This document shows, in pieces, positions 7,623 through 15,407 of a DNA stretch of 64,000 bases (the stretch's first letter is position 1; the number at the start of each line of letters is the position of its first letter). The stretch is from Robertmurraya siralis (GTDB lineage Bacteria; Bacillota; Bacilli; Bacillales; Cytobacillaceae). The DNA is taken from assembly GCF_005502275.1 (NCBI RefSeq), contig NZ_SWLZ01000004.1, forward strand, positions 233,105-297,104, in the 5' to 3' direction. The position numbers were made by a program, and so were the translations under genes. The notes below the pieces were generated by a model. It made no database searches. It was not told the origin of the DNA and saw only the letters and a list, made by a program, of their open reading frames with translations.

Positions 7623-7651
7623 AAGACAAATGTAAATTATTGTAGTAAAAT
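7623..7651 (+). promoter_or_regulatory. Candidate promoter antisense to the Cro/CI-like regulator
   Basis: AAGACA (7623-7628), 17 bases, TAAAAT (7646-7651). A transcript from here would run through the short ORF at 7706 and then antisense to the regulator gene at 7733-7945. Confidence 0.4.
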
Positions 7652-7705
7652 GGAATTACTAAATCTAAGTTAACTACTTGGTTAACCTAAAACTAGGGAG
7701 ATAGG

Positions 7706-7780
7706 ATGAATCCTGACCCCCTAGCCTACTACTTATATATTCCATTTATACAGATCATCGATATGGCAATCCAACTTTGA
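7706..7780 (+). CDS. 24-residue hydrophobic peptide, antisense to regulator
   Basis: ATG 7706 follows AGGGAGATAGG. The peptide begins MNPDPLAYYLYIPFIQ and is strongly hydrophobic, like a small membrane peptide. Its 3' half overlaps the convergent regulator gene by 48 bases. The region also holds two GTTAAC palindromes. It may be a regulatory peptide, a toxin-like product, or only a transcribed antisense leader. Evidence is limited to the ribosome site, the promoter and the composition. Confidence 0.35.
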   Translation: MNPDPLAYYLYIPFIQIIDMAIQL

Positions 7781-7945
7781 AGCGATCAGTCTTGATGTAG
7801 GTAAACTCATTAACTTTTTCTGGTTTTTGTAAGCACTTAACTGGTGCTTAGAGATGCCAGTTTTGTCTGCCAAATCGTTTAGAGACATACGCTTCTCATC
7901 TAAAATATTTTGTAGTAGGCATTTTCCGACATAAGGATGTAACAT
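7733..7945 (-). CDS. Small Cro/CI-type HTH regulator (YopO-like)
   Basis: 70 residues, the only clear minus-strand phage gene here. The first ~55 residues form a Xre-family HTH: MSLNDLADKTGISKHQLSAY, with the classic turn TGIS. A GGAGG ribosome site lies just upstream on the minus strand. SPbeta YopO is also a 70-residue Xre-type protein of this cluster, but this gene lies after yopR and points the other way, so equivalence is uncertain. Its opposition to the lytic genes suggests a switch component. Confidence 0.75.
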   Translation of the reverse strand: MLHPYVGKCLLQNILDEKRMSLNDLADKTGISKHQLSAYKNQKKLMSLPTSRLIASKLDCHIDDLYKWNI

Positions 7946-8030
7946 CGGACAGCCTCCTATTCACTTGTACAGTATAATATTAGCAATTCTTTCCACCCAA
8001 TTGCAATGTTTTTTTCTTTTAGGAAGAAAG

Positions 8031-8059
8031 TTGAAAAATTAGGAAGATAGGATTATAAT
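8031..8059 (+). promoter_or_regulatory. Sigma-A promoter overlapping an SOS operator
   Basis: TTGAAA (8031-8036), 17 bases, TATAAT (8054-8059). The LexA-type box at 8068-8081 covers the expected transcription start, so repression by host LexA is very plausible. Confidence 0.75.
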
Positions 8060-8067
8060 TAAAAATA

Positions 8068-8081
8068 GGAACGTAAGTTCG
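8068..8081. promoter_or_regulatory. LexA (DinR) operator-like site
   Basis: GGAACGTAAGTTCG contains a perfect GAAC-N4-GTTC, the core of the Bacillus SOS box CGAAC-N4-GTTCG, with only the outer 5' base differing. Its position at about +1 of the 8031 promoter is typical for LexA control. Confidence 0.75.
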
Positions 8082-8102
8082 TATTTTAGGGGGGTGAAAA
8101 AA

Positions 8103-8108
8103 ATGTAA
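8103..8108 (+). other. Start-stop mini-ORF (ATG TAA) with strong ribosome site
   Basis: GGGGGGTG at 8089-8096 sits 6-8 bases before ATG 8103, which is followed at once by TAA. It lies in the leader of the SOS-type transcript, about 90 bases before the first real gene. Similar ATG-stop pairs occur at 43900 and 50541. Confidence 0.4.
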
Positions 8109-8194
8109 TAGGGAAATTATATATAATGCCATCTATGGGATAGAGATAAAGAATAGAGAAAAATAACAAAAAAACAGAATGGGGGAAGCATTGT

Positions 8195-8401
8195 TTGAAG
8201 ACATTACTGTATGGCACACTATCCTTGGTAATTTCAAAATTAACCAAATTAACATTCGAAGAAGCAAAACTCCTATTTAGTGATGAAAATATTAAAACTG
8301 TTAATCTAGTATTTGAATTGATGGATAATAGCATACATAGTTTTGAGGTCAAGGATCACTTTATGGAGTGGGAAGAAGAAAATGAAAATGTTGAAGAATA
8401 A
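8195..8401 (+). CDS. Hypothetical 68-residue protein under SOS-type promoter
   Basis: TTG start at 8195 with GGGGGA 9 bases upstream. Mixed hydrophobic N-terminus and strongly acidic C-terminus (MEWEEENENVEE). It is the only gene between the LexA-type promoter (8031) and the terminator at 8405. A LexA-controlled acidic mini-protein next to the lysogeny genes is a good candidate for an antirepressor-like inducer, but this is inference from position. Confidence 0.6.
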   Translation: MKTLLYGTLSLVISKLTKLTFEEAKLLFSDENIKTVNLVFELMDNSIHSFEVKDHFMEWEEENENVEE

Positions 8402-8404
8402 AAA

Positions 8405-8437
8405 ATCACTTAGCTGGAACTAAGTGATCAAATTTTT
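8405..8437 (+). terminator. Intrinsic terminator
   Basis: Perfect 9-bp stem ATCACTTAG / CTAAGTGAT (8405-8413, 8420-8428) with loop CTGGAA, then CAAATTTTT. It ends the SOS-type unit. Confidence 0.85.
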
Positions 8438-8541
8438 AAACTGATTAGTTTATCTCTTGAATAGTCTATTATATTCACAAAATAAAATCAAGTTGTTGAA
8501 TATAATATTATATAGATATTTTACACTATTTTACTATTTTC
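8438..8541. other. Non-coding AT-rich stretch
   Basis: Between two terminators there is no ORF with a ribosome site. Fragments resembling -10 boxes (TATTAT, TATAAT) occur, so a short RNA ending at the 8542 terminator is possible, but no convincing -35/-10 pair is visible. Confidence 0.3.
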
Positions 8542-8583
8542 AGTCATCACAAATCCAAAAGGATTAAGATGACTTTTCTTTTT
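8542..8583 (+). terminator. Second intrinsic terminator
   Basis: AGTCATC (8542-8548) pairs with GATGACT (8568-8574), and inside it AATCC pairs with GGATT; TTTCTTTTT follows. No obvious gene ends here, so it terminates either read-through or a short RNA from 8440-8540. Confidence 0.7.
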
Positions 8584-8611
8584 AAAGGAGTAATTCATTA
8601 ATAAATTATGC

Positions 8612-8640
8612 TTGACATTATTTTATTAATGAATTAAATT
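8612..8640 (+). promoter_or_regulatory. Early-operon promoter with repeat element
   Basis: TTGACA (8612-8617), 17 bases, TAAATT (8635-8640). The -10 overlaps the ATTAAATTAATA copy at 8633-8644. It heads the long rightward run of small genes. Confidence 0.5.
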
Positions 8641-8671
8641 AATATTATAAAGACGGAAAGGTGAGAGAAGG

Positions 8672-8857
8672 TTGTTAGCAAGAGAGTACATAGAGAAAGC
8701 TTTATATAGTTGCCAACGTGCATTAAAGGACTTAAAGAACGATGATATTAGAAAAACGCTGGGAGATTTGGATTTTGTAGAAGATAGAGTCAAAGCAGCT
8801 AAAATTCTACTAAGGTTAGAATTAAAAGAAAGGGAGGGAAGTATGAAAAATGGTTAA
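8672..8857 (+). CDS. Hypothetical 61-residue helical protein
   Basis: TTG 8672 after GAAAGGTGAGAG. Almost wholly helical and charged (REYIEKALYSCQRALKDLKN). First gene of the early array. No family recognised. Confidence 0.6.
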   Translation: MLAREYIEKALYSCQRALKDLKNDDIRKTLGDLDFVEDRVKAAKILLRLELKEREGSMKNG

Positions 8858-8951
8858 GCTAAGAAAATTAGTTAAAAAAATATTACACATTAAAATTATT
8901 GGGATCGCATAATTTTGTAATTAAATTAATAATTGAAAGGAGATATAAAAT

Positions 8952-9206
8952 ATGAAATTGAAAATTAAAAAAATCACTGGGAATGATTTATCTGTTGATT
9001 TTGAATGCACTTGCCCTAACGAAAAATTCAAAGGAACTCCAATTGAAGATATTATGAAGACAAGAATTTATTTATCTGGATATAATGATGATTATTTTTT
9101 TGATAAAGTCAATGCTGAACCAAGATTAATTCGATGTAAATGTGGCAAGGAGTACACTCAACAATGGTTTAGAGATGGGCGAGTTATAATTAATCAATTA
9201 AATTAA
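8952..9206 (+). CDS. Hypothetical zinc-ribbon-like protein (84 residues)
   Basis: ATG 8952 after GAAAGGAGAT. Two Cys pairs, CTC near residue 20 and CKCG near residue 62, could form a treble-clef or ribbon site. The stop overlaps an exact repeat copy (9197). Function unknown. Confidence 0.65.
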   Translation: MKLKIKKITGNDLSVDFECTCPNEKFKGTPIEDIMKTRIYLSGYNDDYFFDKVNAEPRLIRCKCGKEYTQQWFRDGRVIINQLN

Positions 9207-9230
9207 TATTACTTTAAAGGAGTTGTAAAG

Positions 9231-9833
9231 ATGAATGACCTAAAAAAGTTGCGAAATCAGCTATTAGACATTCTGAGCCTACACGAGAATAAGGAGTTGG
9301 TTATAGTTTGTGTAGGCTCAGATCGCTCTACCGGAGATTCACTTGCTCCACTAGTGGGAAAGTTCTTAAAAGAGGTCAATTTAAAACGATTCATTGTGTA
9401 TGGAACACTGGAAGATCCTATACATGCTGAAAACTTAGAGGAAAAAATGAATAGTATAAATGTAAAACATAAAGATGCATACATAATAGGAATTGATGCT
9501 TGTTTAGGAAGACTTTCTTCAGTGGGAAGAATAGATGTAAGAAATACTCCTTTGCAAGCTGGTGCAGGGGTTGGTAAAAATCTTCCACCAGTAGGAGAAA
9601 GTTCAATAGTGGGCATAGTGAATATTAGTGGATTCATGGAATTCTATGTATTACAGAGTACTAGGTTAAGCCTAGTAATGAGTATGGCTAATGAAATTGT
9701 TGAATTAGTAAAATCAGTTGATGAATATCTGTCTGAAGGAGTAGCAGAAATAAAAAAAGCAATGGAGCACAAAAAAAAGAAATATTTTTATATAAGCAAA
9801 GGACGCTTTAGAAAATGGCTAGGATTAGTTTAA
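9231..9833 (+). CDS. YyaC-like sporulation protein (DUF1256 family)
   Basis: 200 residues. CVGSDRSTGDSLAPLVGKFL, GIDACLGR and QAGAGVGKNLPPVGE are characteristic of the YyaC family, which is related to the germination protease GPR. YyaC is a sporulation protein whose chemistry is not well defined. The phage copy has a basic C-terminal tail of about 25 residues (KKKKYFYISKGRFRKWLGL) that may bind DNA or membrane. A sporulation-linked protein suits a phage of spore formers. The family call is firm; the role is not. Confidence 0.8.
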   Translation: MNDLKKLRNQLLDILSLHENKELVIVCVGSDRSTGDSLAPLVGKFLKEVNLKRFIVYGTLEDPIHAENLEEKMNSINVKHKDAYIIGIDACLGRLSSVGRIDVRNTPLQAGAGVGKNLPPVGESSIVGIVNISGFMEFYVLQSTRLSLVMSMANEIVELVKSVDEYLSEGVAEIKKAMEHKKKKYFYISKGRFRKWLGLV

Positions 9834-9879
9834 AAGTTGAGTTTTATTTTGAAAATTAGCAGAAAAAGGAGAGAAATGA

Positions 9880-10530
9880 ATGAAAAACATGTATTCGGTG
9901 AAAATGGAATATGATTTGTTTGAAGAAACTTATAGGACTGAAATGTTTAATCATTTGGATGAAGTATTCAATTCTGGCATTAGAGAGAATGGGAATACTA
10001 AACTTAGAAATAAGAGTGACATATTAACTGATAATCAAATTCAAATCATAATTGATTTACTACATGAGGATTATCACGATCTCGGAATGACTATTACAAT
10101 TTATAGAAATAGAATTCAATTATATAAAGATTGGCTCAATCCTATTAAGTTTTATATTAGTAAACACGATATGAAGCTAAGTATTAAGGGGGATATTAGT
10201 GGTAATCACTTGGAAGGAATTATTTCTATTTTTCCATTCAACTACAATAAAAAACTATCGAATTATGATAAACAATTGGGTGTTATATATTCTTTGTTGC
10301 ATGAAATAAGACACGCTTACCAGAGAATTCACAAGAAACATAAATATTACGATAATAAAAGAAAATATATAACTGCCAACAAAAATGGTTACCATTCCCA
10401 ATGGGTTGAAAAGGATGCTAATAAATTTGCAACCAGATTTATGAATAGATACAAAGACAAGATCAATGGAATATTAAATCAGGATGTTAATTGGTATTGT
10501 ATTTGGGGAAATTTTTATCGAGTAAAATAA
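9880..10530 (+). CDS. Zincin-type metallopeptidase-like protein
   Basis: 216 residues starting after AAAGGAGAG. SLLHEIRHAYQRIHKK at about residues 140-155 contains HExxH, and EKDANKFATRF about 40 residues later can supply the third ligand (ExxxxxxA). This layout resembles the ImmA/IrrE and SprT-like metallopeptidases. ImmA-like proteases cleave phage repressors, so a role in induction is conceivable. No partner HTH gene is adjacent. Confidence 0.6.
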   Translation: MKNMYSVKMEYDLFEETYRTEMFNHLDEVFNSGIRENGNTKLRNKSDILTDNQIQIIIDLLHEDYHDLGMTITIYRNRIQLYKDWLNPIKFYISKHDMKLSIKGDISGNHLEGIISIFPFNYNKKLSNYDKQLGVIYSLLHEIRHAYQRIHKKHKYYDNKRKYITANKNGYHSQWVEKDANKFATRFMNRYKDKINGILNQDVNWYCIWGNFYRVK

Positions 10531-10566
10531 TTAAAATAAAAAGATTATCTTATAGGAGGGGTGAAA

Positions 10567-10743
10567 GTGAAAGGTATTGTTACTGAAAATTGTTGTTTGA
10601 TACTCAATGATTATGATTATAGAAAAGGAGACATAGTTGAAATTACTGAATTAAATGAATTCAAAGACCATTATGCTATTTATTACGAAGATAAACTGGA
10701 TTGGATACCTAAAAAGAAGGTAAAACTATTAGTTAAAAGATAA
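10567..10743 (+). CDS. Hypothetical 58-residue SH3-like protein
   Basis: GTG 10567 gives 7-base spacing from GGAGG; the in-frame GTG at 10561 touches the ribosome site. Beta-rich sequence with RKGDIVEITEL, typical of small SH3/KOW-like folds. Function unknown. Confidence 0.6.
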   Translation: MKGIVTENCCLILNDYDYRKGDIVEITELNEFKDHYAIYYEDKLDWIPKKKVKLLVKR

Positions 10744-10770
10744 GATTGATAGGGAAAGGAGGTTTAACTA

Positions 10771-10953
10771 TTGCATGTAAATACTATTCGTGGAGATTAT
10801 ATGTATGCGAATTATTCATACAATGGAACATGTCCTCCAGACTTATCAGAAAAGGACTTAGCGATATACCTTGATGGAGGTAATTTATGCTTTGGCGGCA
10901 GGTGCTCAATTAATTCCAGTGGAGAGTTCACCTGTGTTGTGTACACAGATTAA
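10771..10953 (+). CDS. Hypothetical 60-residue Cys-containing protein
   Basis: TTG 10771 follows AAAGGAGG at good spacing; ATG 10801 also has GGAG upstream. Cysteines in NGTCPP, NLCFGGRC and FTCVV. No family recognised. The next ribosome site overlaps its stop. Confidence 0.55.
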   Translation: MHVNTIRGDYMYANYSYNGTCPPDLSEKDLAIYLDGGNLCFGGRCSINSSGEFTCVVYTD

Positions 10954-10969
10954 GAGGAGGATGAAGAAA

Positions 10970-11134
10970 ATGAAAGTCTATACAAACTTAATGAAGCATA
11001 ACGATGTTCCAATGGAGGCATGGAGTCTTTATGCAGATGTGACATGTCAAGACTGTGAAAAAGTTCAGACTTTAGCGAACTATAGAAGCAATAGTTCCTG
11101 TTGTGTGAAATGTGGAAGTAAAATAAATGTCTAA
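10970..11134 (+). CDS. Small zinc-ribbon protein (54 residues)
   Basis: ATG 10970 after GAGGAGG (the ATG at 10961 touches the site). CQDC near residue 25 and CCVKCG near residue 45 form a compact zinc ribbon, common among phage early proteins. Confidence 0.6.
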   Translation: MKVYTNLMKHNDVPMEAWSLYADVTCQDCEKVQTLANYRSNSSCCVKCGSKINV

Positions 11135-11145
11135 GAAGGAGGAAA

Positions 11146-11795
11146 ATGTGCTGTATGTTAACTGATTATATTTTAGATGCTCCAATCAGTAATTTTATTA
11201 AAATTAGACAACTTGACAAATATATGATTGGTCACAATGGATACATAGCTGGGGGAGCATTTAAAAACATATTTAACAATGAAAAGATCAAAGATGTGGA
11301 TATCTTCTTTGAGAATGAAAAGGACTACATAGTTGCCAATGATTATTTTCATCCAATGAGAAATATTTAAAAGTTTATGAAAATGATAAAGTAAGAGCGT
11401 TTAAGGATGTAGAAACAGAAGTGACTATTGAGTTGATTAAACACAAATTTAAGAGTCCATTAGATATGATTGATGAATTTGACTTTACAATCACTAAGTT
11501 TGTTTATTACAAGGAAATCGGAGATGGTAACGAAGATGAAGTAGGTGATATTGAGTGGAAAATAGGATATCATAAGCAATTTTTTGAGCACTTACATATG
11601 AAAAGATTAGTCGTTGATCAGCCACTAGAAGAAATCATTTTGCCTGTGAATACATTTAATCGAATGTTTAGGTATGCAAAATACGGATACTTCCCATGTA
11701 GAGAGACAAAGGCAAAAATTATCGAATCATTACGGTTATTGCCTGCATTTTCAGATGAGCTTTTGTCTAGAGAATTATATAATGGATTGGATTAA
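11146..11795 (+). pseudogene. Frameshifted nucleotidyltransferase-fold protein
   Basis: Two adjacent frames belong to one ancestral gene. The first (11146-11370) begins MCCMLTDYILD and has IAGGAFKNIFNN...DVDIFF. The second frame can be followed upstream of 11421 as SNEKYLKVYENDKVRAF, so reading changes frame near 11350. The motif GG...DhDhFF is that of nucleotidyltransferase-fold proteins, and the whole parallels the intact paralogue at 11813. One base lost or gained around 11350 explains the break. Confidence 0.7.
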
Positions 11796-11812
11796 TTTAA
11801 GGAGGAATAATA

Positions 11813-13012
11813 TTGGATTTACAATTTGAGAAAAAGAAACTGTACGATTATTTAGGAGAAGATTTAGTCGATGCTTTAAAACATTTTAAAGTTTACATCG
11901 CTGGTGGAACAATCACTAGCTTATTTACAAATAATGAAATTAACGATATAGACATTTACTTTAGAGATGAAGATTCAATTATTAATTTCCTGAGAGAAAT
12001 TTGGGAGAATGGTAGATATGTAGTTTCTAACACCAAGAAAGCAACGCAAATTTTATATGAGAATATTAACATTCAAACGATCCATTTTAATTATTTTGAC
12101 AGTCCAAAAGAAATCTTTGACACGTTCGATTTTACCGTATGCATGGGAGCGTTTGATTTCGCCACTGAACAATTCGTATTTCATCCAGACTTCCTCAAAC
12201 ATAATTCGCAGCGTATTTTAAAATTCAACTCAGAAACAGCTTTTCCAATCGTGTCATTACTTAGAGTACAAAAATATGAGAATAAGGGCTATAAGATTTC
12301 TAAACCTGAATTCATTCGAATTGCACTCACTTGTATGGATTTAGACATTAATACATATGACGAATTAAAAGAACAACTAGGTGGCATGTATGGTGTGAAC
12401 CTAGACAAGTTATTCGAAGATGTGGAGGAAGAAGAGTTTAACTTACCGGATGCAATCGATAAGATCGCTAATATCACATTAAACGATGACTACTTTGTGA
12501 AACCAACACCAGTTGAATTCAATGACTTAGATGATATTTTAGATACAATTTCTAAGAAACCCAAAAAATATTTAAATATTAATGAGAAGCATTATGTGAT
12601 TGATTACAATGGTCTACTTAAAGAAATCTATCATGTACCGGAATATAAGGAAGATGTTAATATTGTTGAGTTCTTCAAGGAAAATAAATTCTACAAATTC
12701 GTTAAGAAGGTTGGAGAAAAGTATTTTAGTTTCTATGATAACGAGTTTGAATACATAATTGGTGAAGAAATTGCTGCTAAATTTGCAAACGGATATGGAA
12801 AAGGAAATGGACAACTTTATCTCTTTGAGAAGAATCAATTTAATTCTCAGTATCAGCACAATAGAGATTCCGTACTCATTGAAGTAGAAGTGAAACCAGA
12901 AGACTTTATTGATGCTGATGAAGGTGATGTGGAGGCAAAGAAAGTTACAGTGATTAGAGAAGTTCCTAAAGATGAGTGGATCAAGTGGGAAAGTGAGTCA
13001 GAGAAGTTTTAG
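11813..13012 (+). CDS. Nucleotidyltransferase-fold phage protein
   Basis: 399 residues from TTG 11813 after GGAGG. Near residue 30 YIAGGTITSLF, then NDIDIYF near residue 45, fit the hG[GS] and DhDh motifs of Pol-beta-type nucleotidyltransferases. The C-terminal half is acidic and beta-rich. It is the intact paralogue of the broken gene just upstream (DTFDFTVCMGAFDF versus DEFDFTITKFVYY). The nucleotide and target are unknown. Confidence 0.65.
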   Translation: MDLQFEKKKLYDYLGEDLVDALKHFKVYIAGGTITSLFTNNEINDIDIYFRDEDSIINFLREIWENGRYVVSNTKKATQILYENINIQTIHFNYFDSPKEIFDTFDFTVCMGAFDFATEQFVFHPDFLKHNSQRILKFNSETAFPIVSLLRVQKYENKGYKISKPEFIRIALTCMDLDINTYDELKEQLGGMYGVNLDKLFEDVEEEEFNLPDAIDKIANITLNDDYFVKPTPVEFNDLDDILDTISKKPKKYLNINEKHYVIDYNGLLKEIYHVPEYKEDVNIVEFFKENKFYKFVKKVGEKYFSFYDNEFEYIIGEEIAAKFANGYGKGNGQLYLFEKNQFNSQYQHNRDSVLIEVEVKPEDFIDADEGDVEAKKVTVIREVPKDEWIKWESESEKF

Positions 13013-13056
13013 AGTTTAATTAAGAATTAAAATAATACAATAGTGGAGGAATATAA

Positions 13057-13458
13057 ATGAATAAACCAGAAGCGAAACATGTAACGTTTTATAGAAATGA
13101 AGGTAGTTATAATTGGTTGAATCCGAAAGAGAAATCTGCACAGTATGTATTTACGTTTCCTCAATTGACAAGTGATGAAATAAAAGAGATGGGATTAATT
13201 CGAAGTTATCTTGTTGATTTAGAGAAGGACTATAGTTATGAGCCAGACTCATATACAGCACTTGAAGCAGCTTATGAAATTAAATCAATCTATGAAAGTT
13301 ACTGGATTCATTCGGGATTAAAAGACATTGAAAAATTAGTTGAATACTTAAAATCGATTGAGGAAGAACAAGAAGAATTAAGGCACCGATATGCAATAGA
13401 AAATGCCAAGTATCAAATCTACTATTGGCAACAAGAGTTAGAGAAATTACAAGGGTAA
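13057..13458 (+). CDS. Hypothetical 133-residue protein with coiled coil
   Basis: ATG 13057 after GGAGG. The C-terminal third (LKSIEEEQEELRHRYAIENA) is a likely coiled coil. No family recognised. It lies between the nucleotidyltransferase-fold gene and the first methyltransferase. Confidence 0.65.
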   Translation: MNKPEAKHVTFYRNEGSYNWLNPKEKSAQYVFTFPQLTSDEIKEMGLIRSYLVDLEKDYSYEPDSYTALEAAYEIKSIYESYWIHSGLKDIEKLVEYLKSIEEEQEELRHRYAIENAKYQIYYWQQELEKLQG

Positions 13459-13508
13459 TAAAATGAGACTTTTATTTGAAATTAAATTAATAGATTAGGA
13501 GAGATTAA

Positions 13509-14327
13509 ATGGGGAAAGAATTACTTGGTAGTTTAGAACTTAATAGAATTTATCTGATTGATGCAATAGAAGGAATGAAGTTAATTCCTGATGAAAGCAT
13601 TGATATGGTTTTATGCGATCTGCCATATGGAACAACGGCTTGTAGTTGGGATAGTATCATTCCACTTGATAAATTATGGGAGCAATACGAGAGGATAATT
13701 AAAACAAAAGGAGCAATAGTTCTGTTTGGGAGTGAACCTTTTAGCAGTTCATTAAGAATGAGTAAATTAGATTTATATAAGTATGATTGGATATGGGAAA
13801 AGGGTAGGGCTTCGGGTTTTGTTCACGCTAAAAATAAACCTCTGAAAGCACATGAAACAATTTCAATATTCTCTAAAGGAACGACTGTTCATGCTAGTCA
13901 ATCCAAGAATAGAATGCATTATTTTCCTCAAATGGAAGAGGGGAAACCTTATAAGAAAACAATTACACAAGTTAATACTGGCAAATTAAATCACGAACCA
14001 TCCAAGTCAAATCAGGAATTTGTCGGTACAGTTAATGAAAACAAAGGCACTAGATACCCTAGAAGTGTTTTGAAATATTCGATGCACAATGTAGGAAATA
14101 TACATCCTACACAGAAACCTGTAGAACTATGTGAATATTTAATTAGAACATACACTGAAGAAGGTAATGTCGTACTTGATAACTGTATGGGATCTGGAAC
14201 TACTGCTGTTGCTGCTATTCTAAGTAATCGTAAATGGATAGGGTTTGAAACAGAGCGAGAGTATTATGAATTAGCAAACAAACGACTAGAAAGTATAGAA
14301 TTAGACGCTGATTTAAGTAAGTTATAG
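13509..14327 (+). CDS. Beta-class DNA methyltransferase (N4-cytosine/N6-adenine)
   Basis: 272 residues. Motif IV DLPYG near residue 37 precedes motif I DNCMGSGTTAVA near residue 223, the order of beta-class amino-methyltransferases. HPTQKPVEL lies before motif I. No restriction endonuclease is adjacent, so it probably protects phage DNA. It resembles the enzyme at 44753 along its length, and its first 35 residues closely resemble those of the next gene (ELLGSLELNRIY and ELLGELELNRIY). Confidence 0.9.
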   Translation: MGKELLGSLELNRIYLIDAIEGMKLIPDESIDMVLCDLPYGTTACSWDSIIPLDKLWEQYERIIKTKGAIVLFGSEPFSSSLRMSKLDLYKYDWIWEKGRASGFVHAKNKPLKAHETISIFSKGTTVHASQSKNRMHYFPQMEEGKPYKKTITQVNTGKLNHEPSKSNQEFVGTVNENKGTRYPRSVLKYSMHNVGNIHPTQKPVELCEYLIRTYTEEGNVVLDNCMGSGTTAVAAILSNRKWIGFETEREYYELANKRLESIELDADLSKL

Positions 14328-14386
14328 AAAATAAATTAATATACATAAAACTGTGTCATGCAAAGAACGATTTATACATATTTTAA

Positions 14387-14398
14387 TGTAATTTTACA
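14387..14398. promoter_or_regulatory. Inverted repeat upstream of second methyltransferase
   Basis: TGTAA-TT-TTACA lies in a 150-base intergenic region that shares segments with the region after the next gene (see 15320). No clear -35/-10 pair is visible around it. A possible operator. Confidence 0.35.
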
Positions 14399-14479
14399 CT
14401 TTTGTAATACAATAACGAACAAAAATTATCATAAAAGCTGTATTTTATTATAAATTAATTTAATGACGGAGGTTGAAAA

Positions 14480-15274
14480 TTGAGTAAAGAATTATTAGGA
14501 GAATTAGAGTTAAATAGAATTTATCAACGTGACGTAATAGAAGGGCTGAAAATGATTCCTGATAATAGTGCAACGCTTGTAATTGCAGATCCTCCTTACT
14601 ACAAAATAGTAAAGGAAAATTGGGATAATCAATGGGAAAGTGAAAGCGAATATTATGAATGGTGCAGGCAATGGATTAGAGAATCAAAACGCATACTTAA
14701 ACAAGACGGTGCATTATACATATGGAATTGGTTCGACAATATTTGTTCTTTAGGACACATTGCAAAAGCAGAAGGGTTTACTATTAGAAACCTAATTACA
14801 TGGAATAGAGGTGGAGGTAGAGAAAGAAATAATTGGTGTAGTAAAAAAGAGGAGTTACTATATCTTACATTATCTGACACACCTTTGTTCAATTTAGAAG
14901 AAGTATTATTGCCAGCAGATCATCCTGCTAGAAAAATGAGTAAACAAGCATGGGAACGTGGCAGATACGAACGCAAAGGAAGAAAAAACTATAATGAAGA
15001 AGCAGTAAATCCTTCTAATGTTTGGTATGACTCGTTAGTCGCTTCCAATTCTAAAGAGAAAGTTAATCATCCAACTCAGAAGCCACTGAGTATATGCGAA
15101 AGAATAGTTTTAGCTAGTAGTAATGCTGAGGATTTAGTAGTTATTCCTTTTTGTGGTAGTGGATCGGAGTGTGTAGCAAGTTTAAAGAATAATAGAAAAT
15201 TTATTTCATTTGAATTAGAGCATGAATACATTGAAATAGCCAATATGAGATTAGATAGCATTGAATTAAATTAA
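14480..15274 (+). CDS. Second beta-class DNA methyltransferase
   Basis: 264 residues from TTG 14480 after GGAGG. Motif IV DPPYY near residue 37 and motif I region FCGSGSECVAS near residue 230. HPTQKPLSICERI precedes motif I. The target-recognition middle differs from the upstream paralogue, so specificity is probably different. The stop overlaps an exact repeat copy (15265). Confidence 0.9.
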   Translation: MSKELLGELELNRIYQRDVIEGLKMIPDNSATLVIADPPYYKIVKENWDNQWESESEYYEWCRQWIRESKRILKQDGALYIWNWFDNICSLGHIAKAEGFTIRNLITWNRGGGRERNNWCSKKEELLYLTLSDTPLFNLEEVLLPADHPARKMSKQAWERGRYERKGRKNYNEEAVNPSNVWYDSLVASNSKEKVNHPTQKPLSICERIVLASSNAEDLVVIPFCGSGSECVASLKNNRKFISFELEHEYIEIANMRLDSIELN

Positions 15275-15319
15275 TATACATAATTTCGTTATTTATAAAG
15301 TACAAAACTATTAAAATAT

Positions 15320-15335
15320 AGTGTAAAATTACACT
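15320..15335. promoter_or_regulatory. Inverted repeat AGTGTAA-AA-TTACACT
   Basis: A perfect 7-bp inverted repeat in the gap before 15408. The gap also shares AAATTAATATACATAA and a GAACAAA...CATAAAA block with the gap before 14480, so the two gaps look duplicated and may bind the same regulator. Confidence 0.4.
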
Positions 15336-15407
15336 AATATACCTACATAAAGAACAAATATTACCATAAAATTTAGTTTATATTTAGAAGTTAGGAGTGT
15401 GAACTTA

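Noticed and set aside
8850..8912. 20-residue basic peptide (MVKLRKLVKKILHIKIIGIA) after the 8672 gene
   Set aside because: It overlaps the end of that gene and its nearest ribosome site is too far away (about 14 bases), so it may be chance.
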